Source of the DNA: DASQFD01 sp035633255
GTDB lineage: Bacteria; Actinomycetota; Actinomycetes; Actinomycetales; Dermatophilaceae
Assembly: GCA_035633255.1 (NCBI GenBank)
Contig: DASQFD010000100.1
Coordinates: forward strand, 1 to 42,968
DNA: 42,968 nt
Reading direction: 5' to 3'
The notes beneath the pieces were generated by a model. That model did not search any database and was not told the origin of the DNA. It saw nothing but the letters and a program-made list of their open reading frames with translations. Made by a program: the position numbers and the translations under genes. Every line of letters starts with the position of its first letter. The stretch's first letter is position 1. Of this stretch, positions 31,645 to 39,611 are shown one piece after another.

Positions 31645-33206
31645 GCGTGGACCTCCTCGGTGCTCAGGACGACGGTGCCACGGGGTGCGGTGACCGTCGC
31701 CAGACCGGTCCGCCGGCTCCGGACCGGATGCCACAGGGACAGCGCGACCACCCAGGACAGTCCGGCGACGGCCATGAGCTGGAGCGGCACCAGCGCGGGC
31801 TCCCGCCGCACCCACGCGATGCCCAGCCCCACCCCCAACCAGGCCAGCACCGCGAGCTCGTAGAGCACCCGCCGGTCCACCCGGACGGCGGCGTAGGTGG
31901 TGCGCCAACCCGCCGAGCCGGCCTTGGGGGTGCGGACGAACTCGCCACCGGGGCGACCCAGCCACCCGGAGAGCGCGGCCCGCCCGTTGTGGACGGACAG
32001 GCCCATCGTGAACACCAGGAAGGCGGGCAGCAGCACCGCGAAGCGCCGCCAGTCCGCCGCCGAGCGCGGGTGGGCAGCGACGGCCATCGTCCACCCGAGG
32101 GCGAGGGTGGAGAACGCTAACGGCATCCCCCAGTCCACGTAGTCGGTCTCGATCGCCGTGTTCTTCAGCGCGGCCAGCGGCACCGTGAGGACCAGCATGG
32201 CCAGGATCACGGCATACAGCGAGCCGCTGACCAGGTGTGCGGCGGCATGCCAGCGGGTGGCGGCCGTGATCCCCGGGCGCCGCAGGACCGCGCCGAGGTG
32301 GATCCGGGCGTTCTGCGCGCCGCCCTTGATCCAGCGGTGCTGCTGGCTACGCACCCCCGCCAGGTCGGCGGGCAGCTCGCTCGGGACGTCCACGTCGCCG
32401 AGATAGGCGATCCGCCACCCCCTCAGCTGGGCGCGGTAGGACAGGTCGATGTCCTCGGTGACCGTCCGTGCCCGCCAGCCGCCGGCATCCTCGATGGCGG
32501 CACGGCGCCACATCCCGGCCGTGCCGTTGAAGTTCAGGAAGCCCCCGGCTGCGGCCCGCCCCGGCTGCTCCACGGCGAAGTGGAGGTCGAGGAGGAACGC
32601 CTCGACGCGGGTGACGGCCGAGGCGTCGGCGTTCAGGAAGCCCCACCGCGCCTGCACGGCGCCCACGTCCGGGGCGTCGAAACCGGCGAGCAGCCGGGCG
32701 ATGAGATCGCGCCGCGGGACGAAGTCGGCGTCGAGGACCATGACGAACTCCGCGTCGTCGCGCGCCAGGCCCTTCGCCAGTGCCCCCGCCTTGTAGCCGT
32801 CCCGCGTGTGTCGCCGGACCACCTCGATCGGCAGGCCCCGCTCGCGGTGCCACGCCGCGGCGGCGTCCACCTCGTCACGGGTCGCGTCCGTCGAGTCGTC
32901 GAGCACCTGCACCCGGAGCCGGTCGCGAGGGTGGTCGAGCCCGGCCGCCGCGTCGATGACCCGGCGGGCGACGTGCAGCTCGTTGAAGATCGGGAGCTGC
33001 ACCGTGACCGACGGTGTCACCGAGCGTGGCGGGGCCGTCCGGGCGGCGTCCGCCGCAGAGTCGTCGAGCAGCGGCGTGGCCGCGCCGGACCGGCCGCGAC
33101 GGGTCCTTCGCACCACCAGGGCCAGGTGCGCCATGGAGAGCGAGTAGACCCACAGCGCGATCAGGCAGGCGACATACCCGGCAAGGACCACATGTTCGGC
33201 CGCCAT
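31641..33206 (-). CDS. Membrane glycosyltransferase, family 2 (processive, cellulose/glucomannan synthase-like)
   Basis: A 521-aa protein. An N-terminal transmembrane helix (about 5-30) precedes a cytosolic GT-A domain with PIFNELHVARRVIDA, DDSTD, DADFVPRRDLIARLL, FNGTAGMWRRAAIE, TEDIDLSYRAQLRGWR and the Q-x-x-R-W motif QQHRWIKGG. About five C-terminal helices follow. The DDS, DxD, TED, QxxRW order is that of processive GT2 synthases. It probably polymerises or transfers a sugar at the membrane; the product is unknown. The start at 33206 (second ATG, MAAEH) is chosen because GGAGGG sits 6 nt before it, but the ATG at 33212 is also possible. It is first in the operon with the M64 and DUF1508 genes (ATGA and TGATG overlaps). 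The 259 bp upstream show no gene. Confidence 0.83.
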   Translation of the reverse strand: MAAEHVVLAGYVACLIALWVYSLSMAHLALVVRRTRRGRSGAATPLLDDSAADAARTAPPRSVTPSVTVQLPIFNELHVARRVIDAAAGLDHPRDRLRVQVLDDSTDATRDEVDAAAAWHRERGLPIEVVRRHTRDGYKAGALAKGLARDDAEFVMVLDADFVPRRDLIARLLAGFDAPDVGAVQARWGFLNADASAVTRVEAFLLDLHFAVEQPGRAAAGGFLNFNGTAGMWRRAAIEDAGGWRARTVTEDIDLSYRAQLRGWRIAYLGDVDVPSELPADLAGVRSQQHRWIKGGAQNARIHLGAVLRRPGITAATRWHAAAHLVSGSLYAVILAMLVLTVPLAALKNTAIETDYVDWGMPLAFSTLALGWTMAVAAHPRSAADWRRFAVLLPAFLVFTMGLSVHNGRAALSGWLGRPGGEFVRTPKAGSAGWRTTYAAVRVDRRVLYELAVLAWLGVGLGIAWVRREPALVPLQLMAVAGLSWVVALSLWHPVRSRRTGLATVTAPRGTVVLSTEEVHA

Positions 33207-33465
33207 CGTCATCCCTCCGGTATGTGCCTCGGCTCTGGGACGCGAGACACCGTCGGGGGTCAGGAGGCGTCTGCACCCCGGCTGATACCCAGGCGGTGCG
33301 TGCCCGGCGGTGGGGTGCGACGAACCGATCGGGCGGGCGGGCGCTCGGCGGACGCCACCCGCCGGGTGCCCTGGCCGCGGACCTCCGGCCGCGCATGGCT
33401 ACGGCGAGATGGTGCGTGAGTACGCGGCGGGTTGGGGAGGTGGGGTGACTGCTGGGCGGTGGTGG

Positions 33466-35646
33466 TCAGTCCCACTCGATCTTCACGATGCCGGGGTCGG
33501 CGCTGTTGTACGCCACCGTGTGCTGGACCTTGTCGGACTTCCAGACGCCCAGGGCGTACCGGTCGCCGGTGCGGTCGGTGAAGTAGAGGTTGAGCCACCC
33601 CGAGCCGAGACCGTGCGGCCCCTCGGCCACCACGCTGACGACGTAGTCGTAGAGGATCCCCGACTGCTTGGCCAGGCTGACGCTGTAGACCTTCGCGCCG
33701 CTGTTGCCGACGATGGCGGTGCTGAGGTCGGTACTGCCGTTGATCGACACCGACTCCCCGGGGCGCAGGCAGCCGACCTCGGAGCGGGCCGCGCCGGCCT
33801 TCTTCCCGGCGTCGTTCGCGCTGAACGGCACGGTGCCGCCGGGCGGCCCCCAGCTGCTGGACTGGTCCACGGAGACGACCCCGAGGCTGGGCAGGAGGTA
33901 GGACCCGCCGCCGAAGGCCCAGGTCTCCGTGGAGTTGAAGACCGTGTCCGAGCGGCACATCGTCCACAGCTCGCCACCGGGCGCGTGCCAGTCCTCCAGG
34001 GAGATGTAGGCCCCCTTGCTGAGCACCCGATCCGGGAAGCGGCTCAGGATGTCCTGCCAGGTGCTGTCGGTGCCGCCGGTGGTGAGGATCTCCTGGATCG
34101 ACTGCTGGGACAGCCGAGCCGCCGCGCTGGCGAGCCCCGCACCGGTGCCGCCGCTCAGCATGGTGTCGTCGCCCCAGACCACGAAGCTCGGGTCCTGCGG
34201 TGACCCGGCGGTGACCGAGCGCCCGTTCAGCACGTCGTGCAGCTGGTTGGTGACGATCTGCACGACCGTGCTGTCCAGCATCGCGAGGTAGGCCTGGTAG
34301 GCGTCGCCCACGCTGAGCCCGGCGGCCGCGACGACGCCGGAGTTGGCGATGCGCTGCGCCTCCGTCGGCTGCTCCTCGGTGGTCTGGGGGTCGGTGCCGA
34401 GACCGGCATGCCCTTTGTCGTAGAGGGAGCGGTTGGTCAGGCCGGGCTGGTTCGCCGTGGTGAGCGTCTTGAACGTCCCCCAGTTGTAGACCGGCAGCGA
34501 GGTGCCGGCCGCCCACTCGAGGAACCACTGCATGACCAGGGTCTTGTTGACCAGGTGACCGGCCGCGAAGGAGTCCTGCAGGAAGTGGTCGGCGTAGCCG
34601 TGCACCAGCCATGCCTGCCGGACCAGCTCCGGGTCACCACCGGCTTGGTATGCCGTGCGCGCCGCCGCCGCTGCGACGGCGTACGAGGCCTGCCAGCGCC
34701 ACCACGTGTAGGGCGCGAAGTGGCAGGCGTTGCGGGCCAGCGACCCCTTGTAGTGGTCCCGGCCGCCAGGCCCGAGGTTCCGGGTCAAGGCGTCGAGCTG
34801 CTCGGTCTCGTAGATCGCGGCCACCGAGCCGGGGCAGAAGGACTCCAGCCAGGAGGTGAAGTCCGGCTGGGACGCCGGGGTGGTGCGCATCGCGTTGAGC
34901 CTCTCCCACCCGGAGTGGCGAACCATCTGGAGGATGGGCAGGAGGATGTCCTCGGGCAGCGAGTCGATCTCCGCGGGGCTGGTGAGGAAGTCGGCCATGG
35001 TGTTCAGCTCGCCATAGGTCACCGCCAGACCGCTGCCCTGCAACGTGACCATCCGCACCGGGAAGCCGGCGAGGGCCGAGACCCTGGCCGGGTCGATGCT
35101 CCTGGGGTTCGCCCCCAGGTAGTCGAGCAGGGCGCACGCGCTGGCCAGGCCGCTGTCACGGTTCGCCTGGCTGCCCTGACCGGCGACCAGGGCGGTCAGC
35201 AGGTTGGTCGGGGTGTCTCCGAGCAGCCGGTGCTCGAAGGAGTCGTGTCCCTGGACGCGCGCGGGTAGCGGGTCGCCATCGCGCCGCCGGTGAGGCAGCG
35301 CGCGCCCCAGCGCGAGGAGCTCCCCGAGCCGGCGCGCCTCCTGCTCGAGGGAGGCCGCCGAGTCGTCGCGGCGGGTCCAGCGAGCCCCCTCCGTCTGCTG
35401 CAGCACATGGACGAGCTCGTGGGCCAGCACCGACCGCCTCCGGCGCGGGCCGACGGCAGCGAGCGCCGGCACGTCGAGGTGAACCGTGCCCCCAACGGCG
35501 GCGGCGACCAGGCCGCGGCGTCGCAGGGCGCGCGAGGTCGCCGTGCCGGTGACCCAGCGCGGCCCTACCGGCGCGGCCCCCAGCCGCTCGCAGAGGTCGG
35601 CGACGGGACCGGATGGCGACCGGTGGGCAGGCGGGACGAGGGGCAT
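33466..35646 (-). CDS. eCIS-core (DUF4157) protein with phospholipase-C-like middle domain and unique C-terminal domain
   Basis: A 726-aa cytoplasmic-type protein with no signal peptide. The N-terminal about 115 residues hold the eCIS-core/DUF4157 metalloprotease-like motif HELVHVLQQ. From about 230 to 400 is a mostly helical region with a cluster of potential zinc ligands: NACHFAPYTWWRWQ, then WLVHGYADHFLQDSFAAGH (HxxxDH then D and H). This resembles the ligand layout of zinc-dependent phospholipase C and S1/P1 nucleases. The last about 110 residues are a compact domain found again, almost intact, as a separate gene upstream. DUF4157 proteins are often cargo for extracellular contractile injection systems; the other domains could be toxic. 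No eCIS apparatus is nearby. No Shine-Dalgarno is obvious, and the start is assumed at the first ATG. Function is inference. Confidence 0.76.
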   Translation of the reverse strand: MPLVPPAHRSPSGPVADLCERLGAAPVGPRWVTGTATSRALRRRGLVAAAVGGTVHLDVPALAAVGPRRRRSVLAHELVHVLQQTEGARWTRRDDSAASLEQEARRLGELLALGRALPHRRRDGDPLPARVQGHDSFEHRLLGDTPTNLLTALVAGQGSQANRDSGLASACALLDYLGANPRSIDPARVSALAGFPVRMVTLQGSGLAVTYGELNTMADFLTSPAEIDSLPEDILLPILQMVRHSGWERLNAMRTTPASQPDFTSWLESFCPGSVAAIYETEQLDALTRNLGPGGRDHYKGSLARNACHFAPYTWWRWQASYAVAAAAARTAYQAGGDPELVRQAWLVHGYADHFLQDSFAAGHLVNKTLVMQWFLEWAAGTSLPVYNWGTFKTLTTANQPGLTNRSLYDKGHAGLGTDPQTTEEQPTEAQRIANSGVVAAAGLSVGDAYQAYLAMLDSTVVQIVTNQLHDVLNGRSVTAGSPQDPSFVVWGDDTMLSGGTGAGLASAAARLSQQSIQEILTTGGTDSTWQDILSRFPDRVLSKGAYISLEDWHAPGGELWTMCRSDTVFNSTETWAFGGGSYLLPSLGVVSVDQSSSWGPPGGTVPFSANDAGKKAGAARSEVGCLRPGESVSINGSTDLSTAIVGNSGAKVYSVSLAKQSGILYDYVVSVVAEGPHGLGSGWLNLYFTDRTGDRYALGVWKSDKVQHTVAYNSADPGIVKIEWD

Positions 35647-36035
35647 GGGTGGTCCTTCGAAGGTGAGGTGACAGACCGCTCCAGCAGGCGAGCAGACGGA
35701 CGTGCGTGCGGCGACGCGCTGTGGCCCCTACTCCCCCCACTCGATCTTGACGATGCCGGGGTCGGAGCTGTTGAAGGCGACCGTGTGCTGGAGCTTCTCG
35801 GACTTCCAGATGCCCAGGGCGTAGCGGTCACCGGTGCGGTCGGTGAAGTAGAGGTTCAGCCACCCTGAGAACGCGCCGTGCGGGCCCTCCGCGACGACCG
35901 TGACGACGTAGTCGTAGAGAACCGGCGCCTGCTTGGTCAGCGTGATGCTGTAGACGCGGGCGCTGCTGTTGCCGACGATGCAGGAGCTCAAGTCCGTGCT
36001 CCCGTTGATCTCGACCTCGTCCCCAGGGTTGAGAG
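33469..36035 (-). repeat. Direct DNA duplication of the unique C-terminal domain (about 300 bp, two copies)
   Basis: DNA of about 33469-33770 and about 35731-36035 align at roughly 85% identity by eye (for example CCCAGGGCGTA, CGGTGAAGTAGAGGTT blocks in the same order). The entry spans both copies; only the two end segments are homologous, separated by about 2 kb of single-copy sequence. A crossover between them would delete the effector gene. Confidence 0.72.
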
Positions 36036-36105
36036 CCCCGCCCACCGGCTCCGCCGCCCCCTTGACGTTCCCGCAATTGGTGTTGGTGAACGGCACGTTG
36101 CCCAT
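35728..36105 (-). CDS. Stand-alone copy of the C-terminal domain of the adjacent eCIS-core protein
   Basis: A 125-aa protein. From about residue 30 on it is over 70% identical by eye to the last 110 residues of the 726-aa protein downstream: NGSTDLS, VGNS-ARVYS, YDYVV-VVAEGPHG, GWLNLYFTDRTGDRYALG and DPGIVKIEW are shared. The start at 36105 (MGNVPFTNTNCGN) lacks a good ribosome site; longer in-frame starts exist but their added sequence is not protein-like. It may be an antidote, a subunit or a duplication relic. The fold is not recognised; an aegerolysin/PUD-like beta sandwich is a guess. It is in the same orientation as the effector, 81 bp upstream. Confidence 0.7.
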   Translation of the reverse strand: MGNVPFTNTNCGNVKGAAEPVGGALNPGDEVEINGSTDLSSCIVGNSSARVYSITLTKQAPVLYDYVVTVVAEGPHGAFSGWLNLYFTDRTGDRYALGIWKSEKLQHTVAFNSSDPGIVKIEWGE

Positions 36106-36980
36106 GAGAAACCCTAACGTCGCAGGAGGACTGTTGCGCGCGGCGGGGCCGCGGCGGAGAGCGTTTCCAAGGCGGTGCCGGGGATGACAGGGTCCGCCGC
36201 GTGGAATCTCGACAGAAGCCGTTGGAAGAGGTGGCAAGGCATGTGCCGCCTCTCTGGGGCTCAATCTCGTCCCACGGCGGACACCTGTCAACTCGAAAGC
36301 AAAGGGTTCATCGCAGGCGCGGATGAATGAGGTTGGACCGGCGGCGCCGGATCCGCATCCGGCCACCCGTCGCGGCCTGCCGTGACGCCGGACGCATCCT
36401 CACGGGCTGCTGGGCAGCCATGCTTGGCATGGCGTGCTTCAGGCCCTCACCGACGCCATCTGCAGGCGGTCCGGGCGCGGCCAGGTGCAGGCGATGCTGC
36501 AGCCGCCCACCGCGTCCGTTGACCCCTCAGAAGCCATGGACACATGGTCTGGCCAGTGGCTCCCAGAAGCGAACTCAGGAATTCAGCCCGGTGGTTCACC
36601 GGGGAGCACCTGTCCTACTCACCCGCTACGTGCTGCGCCGACTGGCGGCGCCATTCCTCAGCGCCCCACGAATACCTTGAGGACGCCGCCCCCGCGCGGC
36701 CTTTCGGCCCTTTTCGAGCGTGCAACTCTGAGGCGGCTGATGTGGGTCTGGACACGTGGTTCACCTTGGCCGTCCATCATGAGGACCTGGGGCTGTGTGG
36801 ACTTGTCTCGACGCCCTCGGCCACCTGACGCACGAGCTCGACCTGCCCGTGCAGCGCGCCTGGGAGTCGTCGTGGCGCCCGGCTGGCGGAGGCGCCGCAC
36901 ACGCACACCACGGCCCAGGCCCGTGTGGAGCACGGACGACGTGCGACCCGGTCGCCGCGACTGGCTGTCCCGGTCCGCTG
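36106..36980. other. 875-bp stretch with no supported gene
   Basis: GC is lower here than in the flanks, and the open frames on both strands are short, lack ribosome sites and show no protein-like motif. Possible decay of an earlier gene cannot be excluded. I see no RNA gene or clear repeat. Confidence 0.5.
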
Positions 36981-37513
36981 TCAGTCCGCCGACCTCCGCA
37001 GGAGCAGATAGGGCCAGCGCTCCTCCACTGGGGTGAACCCGAGCCGTTCGTAGAGCCGCCGAGCGGGGCTGTCGACGTCCACGTGCAGGGTGACGAGCAG
37101 ACGCGCCGCCTGCGCCTGCTCGAGCACGCCCTCGAGGAGGGCCGTGCCGAACCCCCGCCCCCGGTGGCGAGGCGCGACGGTCAGGTCGACGACCCGGACC
37201 TCGCCCTCGCCGCCGGCTACGACCAGCCGACCCACCGGCCCACCGTCCAGCAGGACGAGGTGGTGGGTCGCAGAGGGCCACGCCGTCCGCCACCCGGCCG
37301 CCTGCGCCTCCTGTTGGGCGGCGAGGAAGGCGGCCGTGTTCGCGGCGTCCCAGCCGAGGGCGGCGATCTCAGGCCGGGTGGCGGCAGGGTGGCGGCGTAG
37401 AGGCTGCGGAGGAATTCCTGGTCGTCCGCTGCGACCGGACGGAGGCGGACCGCACCGGCCACGCCCCCGCAGTGGTCGCGCGGAGAGGCTGGGCCCCCCG
37501 CCGCCTGGGTCAT
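36981..37513 (-). pseudogene. GNAT N-acetyltransferase broken by an 11-bp tandem duplication
   Basis: The ATG at 37513 opens a frame with VRLRPVAADDQEFLRSLYAAT, then shifts out. The rest of a normal GNAT domain continues in another frame: RPEIAALGWDAANTAAFLA, then VVDLTVAPRHRGRGFGTALL (acetyl-CoA loop R-G-x-G-F/A) and VDSPARRLYERLGF. The break is a tandem GGGTGGCGGCA/GGGTGGCGGCG at 37376-37397. Removing one copy restores LYAATRPEIAA. The start overlaps the stop of the upstream collar gene (ATGA), so the two were once coupled. The substrate is unknown; in other bacteria such GNAT genes follow tail-collar genes. Confidence 0.75.
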
Positions 37514-38118
37514 GGCCGCGGGGGGTAGATCCCGGAGAGGGCGATGATGAAGCGCACCGCGAGGTAGGGCGCCATGTTGTCGTGCGGTTGGTTCCCGCCG
37601 GCCTCGCCGACCGCCTGCGGTGACATCGGCACGGTGCCGCCCGGTGCGGCATACGAGAGGACGCCGCCGCCCTCGGTGGCGAACCGGCCCCCGGCGGGGC
37701 TGCGGTCGACAGCCTCGGCGGCGGAGGCGTTCAGCGTGTGCGTGTGCGGGGGCAGCTGCGAGGCCTGCAGGGTGACGATTGCGGTGCCGCCGCGCTCCCG
37801 CCGTACTGCCCTTTCTGGTCGCCGGGGGTGGCGACGACGTTGGCGGTCACCCGGGCGTTGAGCGAGCCGGCGCCGTTCGCGAGGAACCGGATGCCGGAGC
37901 CGGTCGTCCCGGAGACGGTGTTGCTGCTGACCGCGACGTCGAGGCGGGCGGTGGTGGCGGTGGGGCCGTCCGCGAGCACCCCGTTGTCGGCCCCGCCGGC
38001 GATCCCGTAGGTCCCGAACAACCCGGTCTGCGGCCGGATGACGTTGCCCGTGACGCGGGAGGTCAGGGCGTAGGCGCCGACGGAGTTGACCGAGCAGACG
38101 CAGCAGGACCCGGCGCAT
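37510..38118 (-). pseudogene. Frameshifted or chimeric tail-collar (microcystin-dependent-type) protein with beta-helix segment
   Basis: The C-terminal frame ends with a collar-type sequence: GTAIVTLQASQLPPHTHTL, then NQPHDNMAPYLAVRFIIALSGIYPP, as in phage tail-collar and MdpB-like proteins. Upstream in another frame is a beta-helix-like segment (VGAYALTSRVTGNVIRPQ, FGTYGIAGGADNGVLADG, SSNTVSGTTGSGIRFLANG). A start with GAGGAG at 38118 (MRRVLLRLL) opens yet another reading. At least two frame changes (near 38080 and 37790) are needed, so it is not functional unless recoded. It may be a fusion of two genes by deletion. The stop overlaps the GNAT start by ATGA. Confidence 0.65.
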
Positions 38119-38322
38119 GAGACTCCTCACGGCTGTTCTCGCCGATGGCCGGAGTGGGAAGCTCCGTGGCAGGAGACGAGCACCGTGTGTGAGGTCCACC
38201 ACCGTCGTGCGCCCCCCCGCAGGCTGAGCGGTCGCCGCCGGACCGCCGCCGGTGTGTCATCCCGGCGGAGTCACGGCGGTGCGACGCGAGGGGCGTTCAC
38301 GGCGGTGACCCGCGGTCACGTG

Positions 38323-38367
38323 TGGAGCCGATGACGGGAATCGAACCCGCGTGTCCAGCTTGGGAAG
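38323..38367 (-). other. 3' half of a tRNA-Gly (CCC) gene: probable attachment site (att) remnant
   Basis: On the minus strand, TTCCCAAGCTGGACACGCGG followed by GTTCGATTCCCGTC and ATCGGCTCCA is the anticodon loop to CCA end of a tRNA-Gly with a CCC anticodon, in which the T-arm GTTCGATTC is intact. To the right the sequence no longer pairs with the anticodon stem (expected CCAGC, found CTCAC). This is the fragment left when an element integrates into a tRNA 3' end. It marks the left boundary of the element. The intact tRNA should lie beyond the window to the right. Confidence 0.72.
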
Positions 38368-38387
38368 TGAGTGACACCGTGCCTTAC

Positions 38388-38461
38388 CAGCACGGATGCC
38401 GTGACCGTGAGTGACCGCGGGAGCGTGGCCGTGCCCTTCGTTTGGGCACGATTTGGGCACG
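38388..38461. repeat. Integrase-flank repeat, copy A (paired with 42243-42316)
   Basis: About 74 bp ends with two tandem TTTGGGCACGA words (38441-38461). The same arrangement, at about 75% identity and the same spacing, occurs at 42243-42316. GTGAGTGAC also recurs at 38367 and 38408, and a 6-bp stem CCGTGC/GCACGG lies at 38377-38395. These could be integrase or excisionase arm sites next to the att core. Confidence 0.6.
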
Positions 38462-38552
38462 CGGTGCCCGCCGGATGAACGGCGACATCCCGACCGCAGC
38501 ATCCGGTGCAGGGAACTGCTCGCAGACCCTCACGAGGAGGGTTGCGGCGTGG

Positions 38553-39600
38553 TCACATGATGCGGGCCGTGATGACACTCCCCTGCGAGCGGGGGGGGAA
38601 CGCGGTCTTCGCGCAGCTGGTACCAGCCCGAAGGAGTTCGCGCTGCGCTGGCCGCGGCGTTCGCGGCTCGGGGCGGCGCTCGGCCCGGCGACGCTGTTGT
38701 TGTACGACGTGTCCACGGCTGCGCGCGGCATCGTATTCGGCTTTCACGTGGGTCGGAGCCAGGCGGATGCACCGGGCGGTGGTGTCGACGTGGCGTGGCC
38801 CAGCAAGGCCTGCATCAAGGCCGGGTCACGCCGGCCTGGGCCAGCGCGGTCCCGAAGGTGTGCCGCAGCGCGTGCGGCGCGGCGGCGGGCACCTCGCCGG
38901 TGACCCGGTGGTAAGGGAAGATGGTTCGTAGCCCCGCCGGGGTCAGCGGCCGGCCCTTCGTTGGGCCTCTGGTCACGATGAACAGCGCTGCTTGGTCGCT
39001 GTCCGGCCGCTCGGTCAGCAGGTACGCGTTCAGGACGGCGCGACGTCTCCGTCCAAAGGGACCCGCCGCTCCTTGCCGCCCTTGCCCTGCACGGTCAGCC
39101 AGCGGCCGCCGAGGTCGACATCAACCACCGTCAGGGCGAGGACTTCGCACGAGCGCAGCCCGCAGTAGAGCATCAGCCCGGCCATGGCCAGGTCACGGTG
39201 GGTGCGCAGCCCGCCGAGCAGGCGAGTCACCTCGTCGGCGTCCAGGGCCCGCGGCAGCCGTCGCGGGGTCCGCACCCGGACCGCTCGAGCGCGGCGACGG
39301 GCGCCGTTTGGGGTGAGCCAGCCGCCCTGACCGCTCGCCTGGGGAGAACCACGAGGAGGGCCGGCCCTTGGGGATCGGGGAGGCTCGGCCTGGCTCGCTC
39401 ATCGTCAGGTGCTCGTACAGCCCGGTCACGGCCGCCAGCCGGAGGTTGATCGAGGCCGGCGCGAGCCGGTCCCGCCGGTGCCCGTTCAGGTCCACCACGT
39501 TCGGCCCCGGCCGGCCCTTGACCGTCTCCTGCCGGCACGCGGCGAGGAACTCGAGCAGGTCGCTGGTGCTCACCACCGGCTTGACGAACCACAGGAGCGT
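38553..39600 (-). pseudogene. Degraded tyrosine recombinase (phage-type integrase)
   Basis: Fragments in several frames reconstruct a typical integrase. The N-terminal domain has VVSTSDLLEFLAACRQ and INLRLAAVTGLYEHL. The catalytic domain has LDADEVTRLLGGLRTHRD, LMLYCGLRSCEVLAL (first Arg), LTVQGKGGKERRVPLD, PHALRHTFGTALAQAG (H-x-x-R) and AEYDAARS (candidate Tyr). Frame changes lie near 39030, 39230, 38830 and 38790. Two of them look like one-base losses (GTGGAC to GTGAC, GCCCAC to GCCAC). The element can no longer mobilise itself. It lies just inside the tRNA-Gly att remnant, the expected place for an integrase. Confidence 0.75.
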
Positions 39601-39611
39601 CCGCGTGGCGG

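Noticed and set aside
33466..36105. A full contractile injection system
   Set aside because: Only an eCIS-core-type protein is present; no sheath, tube, baseplate, spike or AAA ATPase gene is visible.
36434..37036. Plus-strand ORFs in the gap before the GNAT pseudogene
   Set aside because: No ribosome site, no motif, overlapping frames of similar length and no codon-position bias; left as unassigned.
37510..38118. Prophage in this region based on a tail-collar domain
   Set aside because: No capsid, terminase, portal or tail-tube genes are present; collar-type proteins are also found outside phages.
38323..38410. A complete, functional tRNA-Gly gene
   Set aside because: Only the anticodon-loop-to-CCA half is present; the sequence upstream does not form the anticodon stem, D arm or acceptor stem.
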